NCBI GenBank assembly: GCA_003248755.1
Contig: QFQW01000038.1
Span: 1-31,787, forward strand
Source: Chryseobacterium sp.
Lineage (GTDB): Bacteria > Bacteroidota > Bacteroidia > Flavobacteriales > Weeksellaceae
Direction of reading: 5' to 3'
Length of the DNA stretch: 31,787 bases
This document shows, piece after piece, positions 30,820 to 31,787 of this stretch. Position numbers and translations under genes: made by a program. The notes below the pieces were generated by a model. The model made no database searches and was not told where the DNA came from. It was given only the letters and a program-made list of their open reading frames with translations. Numbering within the stretch: position 1 is the first letter of the stretch; the number at the start of each line of letters is the position of its first letter.

Positions 30820-31074
30820 ATGAACATACAACAGCAATATACAGATTATTACACCGCAAGCGGTGAGCCGGAAATCGTGGAAGTATCCAAAGCAAGCTAT
30901 ATTTCCATTATGGGAAGCGGTAGCCCGGGAACTAACATTTTTTATGCAAAGAAAAAGGCTATCGCAGCATTTACCGAAGCGGTGAGTAGCAGCCTTGCTG
31001 ATACAGACAAAGCTTTTACCAGTAATATTGTAGACTCATTTGTTTTAAATAAAATACCAGAATCATTTCTATGA
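30820..31074 (+). CDS. GyrI-like domain protein, truncated
   Basis: 84 residues. The N-terminal about 70 residues (EPEIVEVSKASYISIMGSGS, FYAKKKAIAAFTEAV, TDKAFTSNIV) match the start of GyrI-like small-molecule-binding proteins of about 200 residues. The family resemblance stops at about base 31030 and the frame ends in an unrelated DSFVLNKIPESFL. Probably a remnant cut by recombination, still controlled by the TetR operator upstream. Confidence 0.6.
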   Translation: MNIQQQYTDYYTASGEPEIVEVSKASYISIMGSGSPGTNIFYAKKKAIAAFTEAVSSSLADTDKAFTSNIVDSFVLNKIPESFL

Positions 31075-31151
31075 TATAAAAAGATATTCTTGATTTTTAT
31101 TACAGACTTTCCTTTAGAAATAATTTTAAATGAATTACAAGCTGTTGTAAT

Positions 31152-31532
31152 TTATATATTGAATTTGAAACGTTGGATATTATTAGTGTTTAAAATATCA
31201 AAATTGATCTCCTGAGCATTTGAAAATTCAATTGACATTTCTTTTGCAAGAAAACTTTCATTCAGCAAATCAATTTCGACCACATAATCTCCTAATGGAA
31301 TATCTATTTGGGTACTAGCTCCAAAATTGTCACTATTCTGAGGATTGATTTTCAGCCACGAATAATCCAAAGAAATTGTTCCATCTAAAGAGACAGCCTC
31401 CCAATTATCAGTATTATCATAAAAACTGGAATTTTTAATATAGTTAACCCCCACGACATCAGAGAAAGCACGAGATAAAATTGGATTTTCTTGATCAGAG
31501 TAATTAATTTTTGTTAATGGTGTATTAGACAT
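31152..31532 (-). CDS. Hypothetical protein, jelly-roll-like
   Basis: 126 residues from the ATG at 31532 (MSNTPLTKINYSDQENP). The segment NYIKNSSFYDNTDNWEAVSLDG with later regular strands resembles carbohydrate-binding jelly-roll modules, as found in phage tail or adhesion proteins. No signal peptide. Function unknown; its orientation and style differ from the genes to the left, so a segment border may lie near 31.05 kb. Confidence 0.5.
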   Translation of the reverse strand: MSNTPLTKINYSDQENPILSRAFSDVVGVNYIKNSSFYDNTDNWEAVSLDGTISLDYSWLKINPQNSDNFGASTQIDIPLGDYVVEIDLLNESFLAKEMSIEFSNAQEINFDILNTNNIQRFKFNI

Positions 31533-31630
31533 ATTAGTTTTTTTATAAAAATACAAAAAAATTACTTCGGTAGAAAAAAGGGGAGCTTTTTGTGGCGAAA
31601 GGTACGAAATATGACTATATCAAGACACAA

Positions 31631-31657
31631 AAAAGCCCCTATTTACGGGGCTTTTGT
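31631..31657. terminator. Bidirectional terminator
   Basis: AAAAGCCCC (31631-31639) pairs perfectly with GGGGCTTTT (31647-31655). It can end the tRNA-Met transcript on the minus strand. Confidence 0.75.
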
Positions 31658-31689
31658 AAATTCTGAAAAATTTTCATTCTTCATTCTAG

Positions 31690-31763
31690 TGGTCCCACCT
31701 GGGCTCGAACCAGGGACCACCTGATTATGAGTCAGGTGCTCTAACCAACTGAGCTATAGGACC
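31690..31763 (-). tRNA. tRNA-Met (CAT)
   Basis: A full cloverleaf on the minus strand: acceptor GGTCCTA/TGGGACC, D arm GCTC/GAGC, anticodon loop CTCATAA with a perfect stem, and T arm CCTGG/CCAGG with loop TTCGAGC. CAT could be elongator Met or Ile2; the body favours elongator Met. Unlike the RNAs at 2.4-3.3 kb it is GC-rich and regular, as expected for a housekeeping gene. Confidence 0.9.
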
Positions 31764-31787
31764 TCAAAACTTGGTTAAATTTTGTGT

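Noticed and set aside
31690..31763. tRNA-Met as attachment site of an integrated element
   Set aside because: No duplicate of the tRNA 3' end and no integrase gene are visible in this window.

Overview
The window looks like the chromosome of a Flavobacteriia member of the Chryseobacterium/Epilithonimonas type. It is AT-rich, its promoters have TAnnTTTG-like -7 boxes, its proteins resemble that group (DUF6597-type AraC regulators, HxlR, LytTR, S41 and CocE hydrolases with lipid or Sec signals), and it carries a typical palindromic intergenic repeat of the group. This assignment rests on recognition by eye, with no search behind it.

Region 1 (about 440-5690) is the most unusual part: a disrupted Ro60 RNA-quality-control locus. 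On the minus strand five tandem Y-RNA-like elements (577-1111) share a conserved internal-loop motif (TGYCGT) between two helices that covary from copy to copy. Two of them carry circularly permuted tRNA-like modules (T arm, closed acceptor helix, D arm). They lie directly downstream, on the same strand, of the C-terminal third of a Ro60/TROVE protein (1277-1750). The N-terminal two thirds of that protein lie 2.8 kb away on the opposite strand (4530-5573). Inverting about 1751-5573 would rebuild one 505-residue Ro60 gene and place everything on one strand: an array of seven canonical tRNA-like genes with interspersed hairpin RNAs (2423-3297), a DUF458 RNase H-like protein, a DEDDh 3'-5' exonuclease, Ro60, then the Y RNAs. 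The natural reading is a locus that makes, traps and trims tRNA-like RNAs, now broken or switched by an inversion.

Region 2 (5790-14776) is a stress and signalling block: Dps and a secreted alpha/beta hydrolase; a LytTR response regulator next to a hybrid histidine kinase with receiver and HPt domains; an ABM-domain membrane protein; a conserved hypothetical; and an operon of bicupin, DUF1275 membrane protein, peroxiredoxin and DsbA-like protein. Three promoters (dps, the hypothetical, the bicupin operon) share direct repeats with an exact 21-bp period and an exact 41-bp distance to the -7 box. This is the layout of a LytTR-type operator and suggests one regulon run by the resident two-component system.

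Region 3 (14.8-31.1 kb) is an accessory patchwork of hydrolases, efflux and oxidoreductase genes with many one-component regulators (three complete AraC, one truncated AraC sensor domain, HxlR, TetR). It also holds gene remnants (3-methyladenine glycosylase I, GyrI-like, a possible MFS tail) and a three-copy dispersed repeat, two copies of which flank 14.9-21.7 kb in inverted orientation. Operators for the TetR and HxlR regulators can be read from the sequence.

The right end holds a minus-strand hypothetical protein, a terminator and a tRNA-Met. No integrase, transposase, CRISPR array or rRNA was seen.
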